From UBA4416 sp943362175 (GTDB lineage: Bacteria; Bacteroidota; Bacteroidia; B-17B0; Aurantibacillaceae): a DNA stretch of 64,000 nt. Location: assembly GCA_943362175.1 (NCBI GenBank), contig CALRIU020000010.1:62001-126000 (forward strand), written 5' to 3'. The notes beneath the pieces are model-generated. The model was not told the DNA's origin. It ran no database searches and worked only from the letters and a program-made list of their open reading frames with translations. Position 1 is the first letter of the stretch. Every line of letters starts with the position of its first letter. Position numbers and translations under genes: made by a program. This document shows, in pieces, positions 43,984 through 51,824 of the stretch.

Positions 43984-44457
43984 TCAAAAAATCAATTCCA
44001 TTTTGATATCGGCCCTTGCAAATTCAGAGTTGCCCAAAGGAATTTCCTTGAAGCCCATTCTGTAATACATCTCTATGGCTTTTGCAGAGCCGCCCCTGTT
44101 GGAAAACAGGATGATTTTGCCGGCTCCCAGCTGCCTAATGCTTTCCACGGATTCCTCCACTAATACCTTTCCGATTTTTAGGCCGCGGTAATCCTCGTCT
44201 ACAGCGAATTTGATCATTTCATACACCTTGTCTCCCATATTAAGGTAGGCGCAGGTTCCTACAGGATGCCCTTTGTATAAGGCAATGTAGATTTTGCCAC
44301 CGTCTTTCAAAATATAGGTTTCCGGGTCTTCCACGGTTTTAATGTCTTCCTCTTCCATCACATAGGAGCGGGTGATCCATTGTTCATTGATTTCTTTAAA
44401 GCGGAGGCGGTGTTCGGGTAGATAGTCAACAATGCTGATGTCGTTCTGGGTTTTCAT
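43984..44457 (-). CDS. GNAT-family N-acetyltransferase
   Basis: 157 residues. The segments GGKIYIALYKGHPVGTCAYLNMG, FAVDEDYRGLKIGKVLVEESVE (acetyl-CoA loop Y-R-G-L-K-I-G) and SNRGGSAKAIEMYYRMGFKEIPLG fit the family. It resembles the C-terminal half of the upstream MarR-GNAT protein (both start IS-I-x-DYxP), so the pair probably arose by duplication. It starts 32 nt after that gene and is likely in the same transcript. Confidence 0.87.
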   Translation of the reverse strand: MKTQNDISIVDYLPEHRLRFKEINEQWITRSYVMEEEDIKTVEDPETYILKDGGKIYIALYKGHPVGTCAYLNMGDKVYEMIKFAVDEDYRGLKIGKVLVEESVESIRQLGAGKIILFSNRGGSAKAIEMYYRMGFKEIPLGNSEFARADIKMELIF

Positions 44458-44489
44458 GTGGCGTGTGTTTATACGAAAGGATGATGGTT

Positions 44490-45272
44490 TTATAAGTGTA
44501 AGCGCATTATTTTTTGAGTACGGTTTAATACCAGCATATCCGGTGGAGCGGCGGCGTCTTTAAATCCCAGGCTGTCGTACAGCCGGTGGGCCTCGGGCAT
44601 GCTGTTGGTGGTTTGGAGCCATAACTCATTTACTGCATTTTCCATGCAGCGATTGATGCAACGCTCAATCAGTCTGGTGGCGATGCCCAGTTTGCGGGCC
44701 TCCGGGAGAACATACAATTTACAGAGCTCAAACGAGTCCTCGTTCAGGCGTTTCAGGACAACGCATCCGATGACCTTCTGTGCTTCGTTCTGTGCAAAAA
44801 AGATAAAGCCTCCGGTTTTGATATAGACCTTATCGGGATGCTCAAGCGTAAATTCATCTTCTTTTTCCAGTTTGCCATCCAGGAGATTTTCAAGCCAGGG
44901 GCCCACAAGCTCTGTAAAATAAGGCTTTAACGAAGGCCTGTAATCACAGATGCTGATCTGCTCCGGCACCGACGACTGAAGCACGCGCTGGTGCAGGGGG
45001 CGTTGTTCCATTTCTTTTTCGACGCGGCCAATGATGGCAATGAAGTTGGGATGGCCGCTGGTGAGGAGCAACCGGAGATTGAGAGCGATCGATTTCCAGA
45101 CAGGCTGCAATTTCGTTAGCAGATTTTTTCCTTTCACCGTCAGGCTGACATGCTTGGAGCGGGCATCGTGGGGGTTCGGCTTTATTTTGACGTAGCCGTT
45201 TTCCTCCAGCTCCCGCACAATGTTCTTGACCGTAATATGCGTAAAATCAATGGAGGCAGTGATCTCCTGCAT
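44490..45272 (-). CDS. MarR-GNAT fusion regulator, N-terminally truncated
   Basis: 260 residues from ATG 45272. Residues 1-95 are the C-terminal part of a MarR winged helix (recognition helix FTHITVKNIVRELEENGYV, wing NPHDARSKHVSLTVKGKNLL). Residues 115-260 are a GNAT domain (LYVLPEARKLGIATRLIERC, NSMPEAHRLYDSLGF). Full members of this MarR/GNAT family begin with an extra dimerisation helix. Here the corresponding sequence exists in frame upstream (45273-45458) but is broken by a TGA at 45408-45410. The product may therefore be a shortened protein or inactive. Confidence 0.75.
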   Translation of the reverse strand: MQEITASIDFTHITVKNIVRELEENGYVKIKPNPHDARSKHVSLTVKGKNLLTKLQPVWKSIALNLRLLLTSGHPNFIAIIGRVEKEMEQRPLHQRVLQSSVPEQISICDYRPSLKPYFTELVGPWLENLLDGKLEKEDEFTLEHPDKVYIKTGGFIFFAQNEAQKVIGCVVLKRLNEDSFELCKLYVLPEARKLGIATRLIERCINRCMENAVNELWLQTTNSMPEAHRLYDSLGFKDAAAPPDMLVLNRTQKIMRLHL

Positions 45273-45458
45273 GGTGAGAGGCTTGTCGGCTTGTACCAGC
45301 GTATGGTAGGTGGCAAACCAGCTGGCCTTGAAGTTAATCCCAAGATCGCTGTAGATCCTATCGCCTTCTGCCTGGAGCTTTTCACCGATCCTTCTTAAGC
45401 GTGTGGCTCATCCCAGGTAGCCTGTTTTTGAAATTGTACTCAATGTATCCGTATTTAT
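45273..45458 (-). pseudogene. Broken 5' end of the MarR-GNAT gene (in-frame TGA)
   Basis: In the frame of the 45272 start, upstream codons read STISKTGYLG, stop, ATRLRRIGEKLQAEGDRIYS, then DLGINFKASWFATYHTLV. That is a good MarR-family N-terminus except for the TGA at 45408-45410. TTA or CTA (Leu) is expected by alignment with LG-x-RLKR sequences; TTA to TGA is a single change. The likely original start is a TTG at 45443 or an ATA at 45458. The stretch also contains part of the operator block. Confidence 0.6.
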
Positions 45459-45497
45459 GAAATAGCTTTCACAAATTTATAAAAGTACTTTCATAAA
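45454..45497. promoter_or_regulatory. Two adjoining 22-bp pseudo-palindromes (operator block)
   Basis: Site 1 (45454-45475) has the core TGAAA-N4-TTTCA. Site 2 (45476-45497) is TTTATAAAAGTACTTTCATAAA, palindromic except at one base pair. Centres are 22 bp apart, two helical turns. They lie at the 5' end of the MarR-GNAT gene, as expected for an autoregulatory MarR operator. Confidence 0.65.
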
Positions 45498-45734
45498 TAA
45501 AAAATAAGTTTTCGGGAAGTATTTTAAGTGTTTAATAGCCAGTTTGTTAAATTGAGATAGCCGTATTCTTACTGAAACCACAGCCAGGCATTGTCATAAA
45601 TAAGCAAATATGATTGCATCCTTTTCATGACGACCAGGTGAGCACTTCAATTTTGACTTCCACCTACAGCTTCTTTATCCTCGAATTATGCCTCCGGTCC
45701 ATTTAATGCGTCGTTCATATATCTTTTAACCATA
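45498..45734. other. Divergent intergenic region between two MarR-type genes
   Basis: 237 bp of AT-rich sequence without an open frame, terminator or repeat that I can support. Promoters for the two divergent genes are expected at its ends. Confidence 0.5.
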
Positions 45735-45752
45735 TAATTGATATATCAATTA
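45735..45752. promoter_or_regulatory. 18-bp perfect palindrome, MarR operator candidate
   Basis: TAATTGATATATCAATTA, perfectly self-complementary. Its last two bases are the first two of the -7 box at 45751-45758. The MarR gene starts 24 nt later. A repressor here would block the promoter of marR and the TonB receptor. Confidence 0.7.
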
Positions 45753-45758
45753 GTTTTG
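45751..45758 (+). promoter_or_regulatory. Bacteroidota -7 box of the marR-TonB receptor operon (TAGTTTTG)
   Basis: TAGTTTTG matches TAnnTTTG, 17 nt before the marR ATG. It overlaps the palindrome. Confidence 0.6.
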
Positions 45759-45775
45759 TTGTATAAAGATACCCT

Positions 45776-46207
45776 ATGCTGCAAAAATTAGATTCCGTTA
45801 TTTTTTATTATATCGAAAAGGCGATTAAGTCCTACCGCCAGTTTGCCCAGAAAGAGCTGAAGAAAGCGGGGCTGAAGATTACCGTAGACCAATGGCTGAC
45901 GCTGAATTGCCTCAACGACCACCCGGAGATCTCTCAAAAGGAATTGGCGGAAATGGTATTTAAGGATACGGCTTCCGTAACACGCATCATCGAGCTATTG
46001 GTGCAGGCAGGCTACCTGAAACGGGCCACGCACGACAACGACGGCCGCCGTGCCGTGTTACAGATTACCAAACAGGGAAAAAACTTGTTGGAAAAAGCGG
46101 CCAAAGTGGTGTCTGCTTACCGGAAGCAGGCCCAGGAGGGCATTACAGCCAAAGACATAGAAAGCGCCAAACGGGTGATGGCGGCTATTAGTAATAACTG
46201 TAAATAA
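45776..46207 (+). CDS. MarR-family transcriptional regulator
   Basis: 143 residues, the usual MarR length. Helix 1 is KAIKSYRQFAQKELKKAGL. The HTH is ISQKELAEMVFKDTASVTRIIELLVQAGYL, the wing is RATHDNDGRRAVLQITKQGKNLL, and a C-terminal dimerisation helix follows. No ligand-sensing Cys stands out apart from one in LNCLNDHP and one near the C-terminus. It lies 7 nt before a TonB-dependent receptor gene, so it probably controls that receptor and itself through the palindrome at 45735-45752. Confidence 0.92.
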   Translation: MLQKLDSVIFYYIEKAIKSYRQFAQKELKKAGLKITVDQWLTLNCLNDHPEISQKELAEMVFKDTASVTRIIELLVQAGYLKRATHDNDGRRAVLQITKQGKNLLEKAAKVVSAYRKQAQEGITAKDIESAKRVMAAISNNCK

Positions 46208-46214
46208 GAAGAAT

Positions 46215-48662
46215 ATGAACGCAGGAACTTACATCAGGATGTGTATGGTATGGACGGCCTGTCTGGCAGGAAATGCCTTGCAGGCTCAGGACTTAAGCCT
46301 TTCGGGGAACGTGAGCGACCAGGAAAAGAAGCCTGTGGCGGATGCCGTGGTGCAGCTGCTTCGTTATGCCGATTCGAGCCTGGTGAAGAGCGAGTTCAGC
46401 ACTGCTGCCGGAATGTTTGAATTCAAAGGCCTGGTGGCAGGAGCTTATTTTTTACAGATCAATGTAATCGGTTATGCGCCTTATACATCAGCAAAGACAG
46501 AGCTTTCGGGTTCATCGGTATTGCCCGATCTGCAGATCCAAAAATCGGGTATCGATCTGAAAGAGGTGACTGTCGCAGTCCGTCAGAGCTACATCGAGCG
46601 GGATAAAGGCAAAGTGATTCTGAATGTTGAGAACAGCATCAACGCGGCCGGTTCCTCGGCTTTTGAGCTCATCGAAAAAGCGCCCGGCGTGCGTGTGGAT
46701 AACAATGACAACGTGAGCCTCAATGGAAAACAGGGTGTGGCCATCTGGATCGACGGACGCCCGACGCCCATGACAGGAGCAGATCTTGCCAATTACCTGC
46801 GGGGCATGCCTTCCAATGCCATCGAGAAAATAGAGATGATCTCCAATCCTTCTGCTAAATTCGATGCTGCCGGCTCTTCCATTATCAATATCAAGCTCAA
46901 AAAAGACAAGAGGGTAGGGACCAACGGAAGCATTTCCTCGTCATACGGGCAGGGCGTTTATCCGAAGACGAATCATGGGATTTCCCTGAATCACCGCAAT
47001 AAAAGGATCAACGTGTATGGCTCCTACAATTACGCCTATCGCCTTGCCTTTACCAGCCTGAAGCTGGAGCGGAAGTTTTATAACAACGATACCTTCCTGG
47101 GAGCCTATAAGCAGGATAATTACCTCAAGTTTGATTTCAGCAACCACATTGCGCGTGGCGGGATAGACTACTATGTAAACAAAAAAAACACCATCGGATT
47201 TGTGGTGAGCGGGAGCAGCAATACATTCAATCCCCAAGGCGATAATACTTCCCTGGTATATGACGGGAACAATGCCTATGTGTCTTTATTCAAAACGGCC
47301 AACCGCTCCAACGACCACTGGATGAACTATTCGGCCAACCTGAATTACAAGCACCAGTTCGACTCCCTGGGAACAGAGCTGAGCACCGACCTGGATTATG
47401 CGCATTTCGGGAACACAACGAAGCAGAATTTTACGACACGCTATTATGCGCCGGATGCTACGGAATACCGGGATCCTTATCTGCTTCACGGCGATCTGAA
47501 GGGCGGCCTGGATATTTATTCCCTTAAAAATGATTTTGTGAAAACCTTCCATAATGAGCTGAAGCTGGAAGCCGGGCAAAAGTCGAGCTATGTGATTGCT
47601 GATAACAACCTGGCTTTTTATAACCGCAGCAACGATCAGAACCGCTTCGATTCCAGCAAGAGCAATCATTTTATCTATACCGAAAATATCAACGCGGCTT
47701 ACATCAATGTGGCCAGGGATTTTAAAGCATGGACTGCACAACTGGGCCTGCGCTGCGAGCATACTCATGTTACCGGAAAGCAGCTGGTATATAACACCCG
47801 CTTTGTGAACGATTACATTCAACTGTTTCCAAGCGCTTTTGTGAGCTATAAGGTCAATGATAAAAACAGCCTGGAGCTCAATTACAGCCGCCGGATTGCG
47901 CGGCCAAGCTACGAGCAGCTCAATCCTTTTAAGTTCTACCTGGACCCAACGACCTATAAGGAGGGTAATCCTTACCTGAACCCGCAGACCACGGAATCGG
48001 TAGAGCTGACGCATGTGCTGAAGCAGAAAGTGTATACGACCATCGGCTACAGCAGAACCAACAGGAACATCACGGAAGTCATAGCACCGGCCGATGACCA
48101 GCCGAAAGTAACGGTGCAAACCAATAAAAACCTGTCGCAGGTAGATATGTACACGCTCAATTGCTCCTTACCCCTGGAGCCAGCGAAGTGGTGGCATACT
48201 GCCATCGACGTGGGAGCTTATTATGCCTTTTACACCGGCACCATTGCCAATACCAGCATCCGCAATAACGGAGGACTGAACTTTAATGTGAATGTTCAGA
48301 ACACCTTTAACTTCACATCGCGTTTTTCGGGTGAGCTGACGGCCAATTACCGTTCGCGGGAGATCTATGCTTTCGATTACATCCACCCGATTGGCTTTCT
48401 CAGCGCCGGGGTTCAGCATAAGCTGCTGTCCAACCGTGCTGTGCTGAAGCTGAATCTGAGCGATCTATTTTATTCGAATGTTACGACAGCGAGCACACAG
48501 TTCACGGATTATACGGAAACGTTCCGGGTAAGCCGCGATACACGGGTGGCCACGGTTTCGTTCACATACAAATTCGGGAAGAACAGCGTTCCCGCATCCA
48601 AAAGAAGACAGGGAGGTGCCGATGACATCAAGCAGCGCGCAGGTGGAGGGGGAGTCGGTTAA
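46215..48662 (+). CDS. TonB-dependent receptor, CarboxypepD_reg/outer-membrane barrel type
   Basis: 815 residues. The signal peptide ends GNALQAQ. A carboxypeptidase regulatory-like domain (LSLSGNVSDQEKKPVADAVVQL) and a plug domain (SSAFELIEKAPGVRVDNNDNVSLNGKQGVAIWIDG) follow. A 22-strand barrel of the OMP_b-brl_3 type ends in VATVSFTYKFG plus a short Gly/Arg tail. No SusD partner is present, so glycan import by a Sus pair is unlikely. The substrate could be a siderophore, metal or small hydrophobic compound. Control by the adjacent MarR suggests a link to a small aromatic or toxic molecule, which is inference. A terminator follows at 48710. Confidence 0.92.
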   Translation: MNAGTYIRMCMVWTACLAGNALQAQDLSLSGNVSDQEKKPVADAVVQLLRYADSSLVKSEFSTAAGMFEFKGLVAGAYFLQINVIGYAPYTSAKTELSGSSVLPDLQIQKSGIDLKEVTVAVRQSYIERDKGKVILNVENSINAAGSSAFELIEKAPGVRVDNNDNVSLNGKQGVAIWIDGRPTPMTGADLANYLRGMPSNAIEKIEMISNPSAKFDAAGSSIINIKLKKDKRVGTNGSISSSYGQGVYPKTNHGISLNHRNKRINVYGSYNYAYRLAFTSLKLERKFYNNDTFLGAYKQDNYLKFDFSNHIARGGIDYYVNKKNTIGFVVSGSSNTFNPQGDNTSLVYDGNNAYVSLFKTANRSNDHWMNYSANLNYKHQFDSLGTELSTDLDYAHFGNTTKQNFTTRYYAPDATEYRDPYLLHGDLKGGLDIYSLKNDFVKTFHNELKLEAGQKSSYVIADNNLAFYNRSNDQNRFDSSKSNHFIYTENINAAYINVARDFKAWTAQLGLRCEHTHVTGKQLVYNTRFVNDYIQLFPSAFVSYKVNDKNSLELNYSRRIARPSYEQLNPFKFYLDPTTYKEGNPYLNPQTTESVELTHVLKQKVYTTIGYSRTNRNITEVIAPADDQPKVTVQTNKNLSQVDMYTLNCSLPLEPAKWWHTAIDVGAYYAFYTGTIANTSIRNNGGLNFNVNVQNTFNFTSRFSGELTANYRSREIYAFDYIHPIGFLSAGVQHKLLSNRAVLKLNLSDLFYSNVTTASTQFTDYTETFRVSRDTRVATVSFTYKFGKNSVPASKRRQGGADDIKQRAGGGGVG

Positions 48663-48709
48663 TTGAACAACGTTAAATCAAAGAAACGACTGCGGCGCTT
48701 TTCCTGTTT

Positions 48710-48737
48710 AAAATGAGTGCTCAAAAAGCTCATTTTT
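48710..48737 (+). terminator. Terminator of the marR-TonB receptor operon
   Basis: An 8-bp stem AAAATGAG/CTCATTTT (48710-48717 with 48729-48736), 11-nt loop and a short T run. It separates the receptor from the pse locus. Confidence 0.7.
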
Positions 48738-48796
48738 CAGGGTCCGGGACTTAATAAATTATTTACACAGACTACATTTTGTGTGGGTTTATTAAG

Positions 48797-48804
48797 TATA
48801 TTTG
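48797..48804 (+). promoter_or_regulatory. Bacteroidota -7 box of the pse locus (TATATTTG)
   Basis: TATATTTG matches TAnnTTTG, 72 nt before the pseB ATG. A TTTG at about 48778-48781 is 15 nt upstream, a little close for a -33 box. Confidence 0.55.
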
Positions 48805-48876
48805 TTATCCTCATTTAAAATGGTTAATTCTTTTTAAGTGATTGATAGTCAATTATTTTAAACCTGTGATCAAAAT

Positions 48877-49890
48877 ATGTTAAATAACAAAAGTGTCTTA
48901 ATTACCGGGGGGACCGGTTCCTTTGGAAAGATGTTTACCAAGATCATCTTTGAACGGTTTCCGGATGTCAAACGACTGGTGATCCTGTCGCGCGATGAGC
49001 AGAAGCATTACCAGATGGCGATGGAGTATCCGGAAAGTAAATACCCGGCTATCCGTTTTTTCCTGGGTGATGTCAGGGACGAAAGCCGTCTCATCAGTGC
49101 TTTTGAGGGGATTGATGTAGTGATTCATGCGGCGGCGATGAAGCATGTTCACATTGCGGAGTATAACCCGATGGAATGTGTGAAAACCAATATCCTGGGC
49201 GCTGAGAATGTGATTAACGCTGCTTTTAAAACAGGTGTGAAAAAAGTGGTGGCTTTATCCACCGATAAGGCGGCTGCGCCGATCAATCTGTATGGTGCCA
49301 CGAAGCTGGCTTCCGATAAGCTTTTTATTGCAGCCAATAATATCAAAGGGAAAAGGGACCTTTCGTTTTCCGTGGTACGTTATGGCAACGTGATGGGTTC
49401 TAATGGCTCGGTCATGCCTTTCTTCCTGAAGAAAAGACATGAAGGGGTATTGCCGATCACTGATAAGCGTATGACGCGTTTCAATATTTCACTGGAAGAC
49501 GGCTGCGAAATGGTATTCAATGCCATTGAAAATTCCTGGGGAGGAGAGATCTTTGTTCCGAAAATTCCTTCTTATAAAATTGTAGATGTAGCAACAGCCA
49601 TCGCTCCTAACTGCAAGCAAATTGAAGTAGGTATCAGGCCGGGCGAAAAGCTGCATGAGGAAATGATTACGGCTTCCGATTCGTTCAATACGCTGGATCT
49701 TGGTAAATACTACGCGATTCTTCCACAGCAGCCAATCTTTGATCTGGACGAGTATAAAAAACATTTCAATGCCAAAGAAGTTCCTGCGCAGTTCTGTTAT
49801 AACTCCGGTACCAACGACCAATGGGAAACAGTAGAAAGCCTGAGAAAACAAATTAAAGAATTCGTTGATCCTAACTTCGAAGTGAATTAA
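48877..49890 (+). CDS. pseB: UDP-GlcNAc 4,6-dehydratase (inverting), PseB
   Basis: 337 residues, extended SDR. First step of pseudaminic acid synthesis: UDP-GlcNAc to UDP-2-acetamido-2,6-dideoxy-beta-L-arabino-hexos-4-ulose. The NAD(P) loop VLITGGTGSFGKMF, the segment HAAAMKHVHIAEYNPME, the YGATK pair (NLYGATKLASDK, where Lys substitutes in the catalytic YxxxK) and ITDKRMTRFNISLEDGC are characteristic of the inverting PseB/FlaA1 group. First gene of the locus, 3 nt before pseC. Confidence 0.95.
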   Translation: MLNNKSVLITGGTGSFGKMFTKIIFERFPDVKRLVILSRDEQKHYQMAMEYPESKYPAIRFFLGDVRDESRLISAFEGIDVVIHAAAMKHVHIAEYNPMECVKTNILGAENVINAAFKTGVKKVVALSTDKAAAPINLYGATKLASDKLFIAANNIKGKRDLSFSVVRYGNVMGSNGSVMPFFLKKRHEGVLPITDKRMTRFNISLEDGCEMVFNAIENSWGGEIFVPKIPSYKIVDVATAIAPNCKQIEVGIRPGEKLHEEMITASDSFNTLDLGKYYAILPQQPIFDLDEYKKHFNAKEVPAQFCYNSGTNDQWETVESLRKQIKEFVDPNFEVN

Positions 49891-49893
49891 ATC

Positions 49894-51066
49894 ATGAGTC
49901 ATAAAATTCCTTACGGAAAACAATACATTTCTCAGGAGGATACAGATGCAGTGGTAGAAGCCCTGCATTCTGATTTTCTTACCCAGGGTCCGCGGATTGC
50001 GGAGTTTGAAAAAAATTTCGCCAGCTATATTGGCTGTAAATATGCCGTAGCTGTTTCAAATGGGACAGCCGCTTTGCATTTACCCTTGTTGGCTATTGGT
50101 TTGCAGAAAGGCGACCGCATCATTACCACGCCGATTACCTTTGCTGCATCCGGCAATGCTGCGCGCTACTGCGATGCGGATGTTCATTTTGTGGACATCG
50201 ATCCGGATACTTATGTGATGTCGGTAGAGAACCTTAAAGCCTTGTTGCAAAAGCATCCCAAAGGTTATTTTAAAGCGGTGGTGCCGGTTGATTTTACGGG
50301 TTACCCGGTAAATCTCGAAGAGATCCGCATTCTGGCCGATGAATACGGTTTGTTTATCCTGGAAGATGCCTGCCACTCACCCGGCGGCTATTTTGTTGAC
50401 TCGAAAGGGCAACAGCAGAATTGCGGGAATGGGAATTATGCCCATGCGGCAGCCTTTTCCTTTCACCCGGTGAAACACATCGCAGCAGGCGAGGGCGGTA
50501 TGATTACCACCAACGATGAGGCATTGTATAAAAAACTCATGATGCTTCGCACACATGGTATTACCAAGGAAAATCTGCAATACGATTTTCCGGAGCCTGA
50601 AAAGCAAGGTGCCTGGTATTACGAAATGCAGGCCTTGGGTTACAATTACAGGATTACCGATATACAGGCGGCCCTGGCCAATAGCCAGCTCAAGCGTGCC
50701 GATGCAGGTATTGTGAGACGCCATGAAATCGCGAAAATATACCGCGATGCTTTTGCCGGTCACGCGAAGATCAAACTACAGGAAGATAAGGCCGGGTATT
50801 TCAATGCGTATCACTTATTTGTGATTGAAGTGGAAGACCGCAAAGGCTTGTACGATTTCCTGATCTCGAACGGCATCTTTGCACAGATCCATTATGTACC
50901 GGTACACCTGATGCCCTATTACAGGCAGTTTGGCTGGAAGCCGGGCGACTTTCCGAAAGCAGAGAACTATTATAAACATTGTATCAGCATTCCGATGTAT
51001 CCGACCTTAACAAGCGAAGAGCAGGAATTCGTGATCCAAAAAATACTGGCATTTGTGAATGGCTAA
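49894..51066 (+). CDS. pseC: Aminotransferase PseC
   Basis: 390 residues, DegT/DnrJ/EryC1 fold-type I PLP enzyme. It makes UDP-4-amino-4,6-dideoxy-beta-L-AltNAc from the PseB product with glutamate as donor. The nucleotide-sugar and PLP motifs are AVSNGTAALHLPLLA, DACHSPGG and FSFHPVKHIAAGEGGMITT with the PLP lysine in HPVKHI. The N-terminus IPYGKQYISQEDTDAVVEAL is typical of PseC. It overlaps pseF by 8 nt. Confidence 0.95.
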   Translation: MSHKIPYGKQYISQEDTDAVVEALHSDFLTQGPRIAEFEKNFASYIGCKYAVAVSNGTAALHLPLLAIGLQKGDRIITTPITFAASGNAARYCDADVHFVDIDPDTYVMSVENLKALLQKHPKGYFKAVVPVDFTGYPVNLEEIRILADEYGLFILEDACHSPGGYFVDSKGQQQNCGNGNYAHAAAFSFHPVKHIAAGEGGMITTNDEALYKKLMMLRTHGITKENLQYDFPEPEKQGAWYYEMQALGYNYRITDIQAALANSQLKRADAGIVRRHEIAKIYRDAFAGHAKIKLQEDKAGYFNAYHLFVIEVEDRKGLYDFLISNGIFAQIHYVPVHLMPYYRQFGWKPGDFPKAENYYKHCISIPMYPTLTSEEQEFVIQKILAFVNG

Positions 51067-51751
51067 CCTGGCAATTATACCTGCCAGGGGCGGAAGCAAG
51101 CGCATCCCTAAAAAGAACATTAAGGAGTTTAATGGCAGGCCTATCATGACGTATGTGATTGATGCCGCCATCAATTCCGGCTTGTTTGATGAAGTGATGG
51201 TATCTACCGACGATGAGGAAATTATGGCGGTAGCACTCGCCGGCAAAGCAACTATTCCTTTCAGACGCAGCGAGGCCAATGCCAATGATTTTGCCACCCT
51301 GATTGATGTTATTCTTGAAGTATTGGAAAACTACAAGACACAAGGAAAGGTATTTGACAAGGTGTGCTGCATTTTACCAACGGCGGCGCTCATCTCGCAG
51401 CAACGTTTAGTGGAAGGTTACGAGAAATTACAGGAGTTGAATGTGAGCTCCCTTATTCCTGTAATCCGCTTTGCATATCCTATTCAACGGGCATTGAAAG
51501 AAAATCATGGATTGCTGACCATGAGGGAACCGGAGCATGTACGCTCACGCTCCCAGGACCTGGAGCCTTATTATCATGACTCAGGACAATTCTACTGGTT
51601 GAAAACGGAAGCCCTGCTGAATGAAAAAACCATTTTCACTTCACGAACAGGATTTATCGAAATAAAGGAAACGGAAGCACAGGATGTAGATACCATGCTG
51701 GATTGGGAGATGCTGACGGTTAAATACAATTACCTGAAAAACACAAATTAA
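51059..51751 (+). CDS. pseF: Pseudaminic acid cytidylyltransferase PseF
   Basis: 230 residues. It activates pseudaminic acid with CTP to CMP-Pse. The CMP-sialate synthetase loop IIPARGGSKRIPKKNIKEFNGRPIM and VMVSTDDEEIMAVA are present. EPEHVRSRSQDLEPYYHDSGQFYW is the part that typifies PseF. Overlapping pseC, it is translated with it. A 73-nt gap before the next gene includes a short CTGTA/TACAG hairpin. Confidence 0.94.
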   Translation: MANLAIIPARGGSKRIPKKNIKEFNGRPIMTYVIDAAINSGLFDEVMVSTDDEEIMAVALAGKATIPFRRSEANANDFATLIDVILEVLENYKTQGKVFDKVCCILPTAALISQQRLVEGYEKLQELNVSSLIPVIRFAYPIQRALKENHGLLTMREPEHVRSRSQDLEPYYHDSGQFYWLKTEALLNEKTIFTSRTGFIEIKETEAQDVDTMLDWEMLTVKYNYLKNTN

Positions 51752-51824
51752 CGGTTATATCATAAATTTATAAATTCTGTATTTTTACTACAGGCGATCA
51801 AAAACATCAGGACAAACAACGATT

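Noticed and set aside
45408..45410. In-frame TGA read as selenocysteine
   Set aside because: MarR proteins have no selenocysteine at this place, no SECIS-like hairpin follows, and alignment predicts Leu.
47286..48119. 277-codon minus-strand frame within the TonB receptor
   Set aside because: Shadow of the barrel-coding sequence; hydrophobicity pattern and codons are artefactual.
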